Part shown: one piece after another, positions 62,826-64,000 of the stretch | How the letters are laid out: every line of letters begins with the position of its first letter | Numbering within the stretch: position 1 is the first letter of the stretch | NCBI GenBank assembly: GCA_039931775.1 | Contig: JBDTRG010000183.1 | Span: forward strand, 1 to 64,000 | Direction: 5' to 3' | Length of the DNA stretch: 64,000 nt | Source: CAIWHR01 sp039931775 | GTDB lineage: Bacteria > Pseudomonadota > Gammaproteobacteria > Burkholderiales > Casimicrobiaceae | Translations under genes and position numbers: made by a program | The notes under the pieces: model-generated | Told to the model about the DNA's origin: nothing | Databases searched by the model: none | Seen by the model: only the letters and a program-made list of their open reading frames with translations

Positions 62826-64000
62826 GCGCGTGACCGCCGCTGCCGGTGGCCTGCCGTCGTACACCTACGATGCCGTCGGCAATCGGCTGACGCAGACGGA
62901 CGCCAATGGCCGCGCCACGGAAATGACCTACGACGCGCTGGGCCGGACGACCAGCCGCACACGCCCGTCGGACTCGAAGTCGGCCATACCGACTTCATGA
63001 GCCGGACGACGACGTTCGTCTACGACGCGGCGAACCGCCTTGTGCAGAAAAACCTTCCGGGCGGCGGCACGGTTGCCTACGCGTACGATCCGGCGGGGCG
63101 GCGCACGCAGGCCTCCGGCGACGCGTACTCCTACGACGGGCGCGGACGATTGATCCGCGAGCAGAAGGCGTCGGGCGAGGTGTTGGTCTACACACGCGAC
63201 GCCGCCGGAAACATCACGTCCGTGGTGACACCGCAGGGAACGACCAGCTACACGTTCGATGCGCTGAACCGCATGCAACCGTCATCGATGCCGCGGGCAC
63301 GACGACGTACGGCTACGACGCGGTGGGCAATCTTGCCTCGATCGCGTATCCGAACGGCGTTACCGCCACGCATAGTTATGACGCGCTCAACCGGCTGGTG
63401 GGCGTGCAGAATTCCGGTCCGAGCGGCATGGTGTCATCCTATGCGTACACGCTGGGACCGACCGGAAACCGCGTGCAGATGGTGGAGACCGGGCCGGCGA
63501 CGACCGGCCCGTGTACGACCCCAATGATCGCCTGGTCACCGAGACGAACGGCGCCAGTTCCACCGCTTACTCGTGGGACGACAACGGCAACCTGCTGAAC
63601 CGCGGCAGCGGCGCCGGCGCGACCGCCTACGCGTACGACATGGAGAACCGGCTGCTGGGCGCCACAGGCGCCTCCGGCGCCGTCGCCTTTGCCTACAGAT
63701 GTCGACGGCATTCGGATCAGCACGTCGGCGGGGGGAGTGACCACACGCTATCTGGTCGACAAGGCGCTCCTCGCGTCGACTTGCGGCGGCTGCGTCGGAA
63801 GTCCGGGAGCGCTTGCCCAGGTACTGGCGGGAACCACGGGACCGAACGTCGTGACCTATACCTACGGTCATGCGCTGATCGATCGGACGCAGGCGGGCGT
63901 CGGGACGCTCTTCTACCTGCGGGACGCCCAGATGTCGACGCGGCAATTGGCGAATGCGTCGGGTACCGTCACCGATCGCTACACGTTCGACGCGTTCGGC
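62826..64000 (+). pseudogene. Frameshifted orphan RHS segment, runs off the window
   Basis: After 30 non-matching bases, RHS sequence resumes mid-repeat (VTAAAGGLPSYTYDAVGNRLTQTD) and continues through YD repeats to LFYLRDAQMSTRQLANASG and YTFDAFG at the window edge. The reading frame shifts near 62965, 63277, 63510 and 63697; joined across these points the protein is a continuous RHS core. There is no start codon or ribosome site. It looks like a displaced older RHS tip region, as seen downstream of many rhs genes. Confidence 0.75.

Overview
The window is high-GC, gene-dense DNA whose gene content points to a betaproteobacterium, probably an uncultured Burkholderiales-like lineage. It carries a Bug/TctC orphan receptor, two orphan PF04392-type ABC receptors, a GbdR-like regulator with heterotetrameric sarcosine oxidase, a fused isobutyryl-CoA mutase (IcmF), and an intragenic palindromic repeat of the type that encodes FPRTRES/IPAFAGMT peptides. 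All calls come from reading the sequence and from family knowledge; no searches were run.

Left end (1-7.5 kb) is accessory DNA. It holds a transposase tail, a ParDE/RelE-like toxin-antitoxin pair, and a 45-nt 3' fragment of a tRNA-Lys(CUU) gene followed by a strong terminator, best read as an att site at the right end of an integrated element. Next to it is a lone, 5'-truncated non-ribosomal peptide synthetase module (C-A-N-methyltransferase-T). Its first condensation motif and a decayed carrier domain lie upstream of the first usable start codon, beyond an amber stop.

7.5-27.9 kb looks like backbone. It has a small exported Adhesin_E-like protein, a partner-switching unit (STAS antagonist, RsbW-like kinase, cNMP-domain/PP2C phosphatase), an RlpA-like protein and a GFA-family protein. 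Then comes a minus-strand cluster for stepwise demethylation of glycine betaine: soxBDAG, a GbdR-like regulator, an MmgE/PrpD protein, a DAO-type FAD oxidoreductase and a BHMT-like homocysteine methyltransferase. A TAXI-TRAP transporter diverges from it. After these are a secreted protein with two exact-length 108-aa repeats, an SMP-30-like lactonase and a divergent type II dehydroquinase-like protein.

28-53 kb holds an ArsR-SRPBCC-VOC operon with a palindrome over the ArsR start codon, three orphan solute receptors, an EamA exporter, a lipoprotein, a broken dual-specificity phosphatase and an M16 peptidase. It continues with IcmF behind a LiuR-like ACGT box, a transmembrane Ser/Thr kinase, a papain-like cysteine protease paired with an unknown protein, and an HtrA-like protein lacking two catalytic residues. 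A complete polyamine-type ABC transporter, an amber-interrupted gene and a TPR protein close this part.

53.2-64 kb is dominated by one 3184-aa RHS/YD-repeat protein. It has a long mosaic of adhesive domains and a C-terminal HExxH domain that resembles aspzincin (M35-type) metallopeptidases. A frameshifted orphan RHS segment follows directly and runs off the window. The most unusual items are the RHS metallopeptidase protein, the repeat inserted in frame in icmF, the truncated N-methylating NRPS beside a tRNA att fragment, and the papain-like protease pair.
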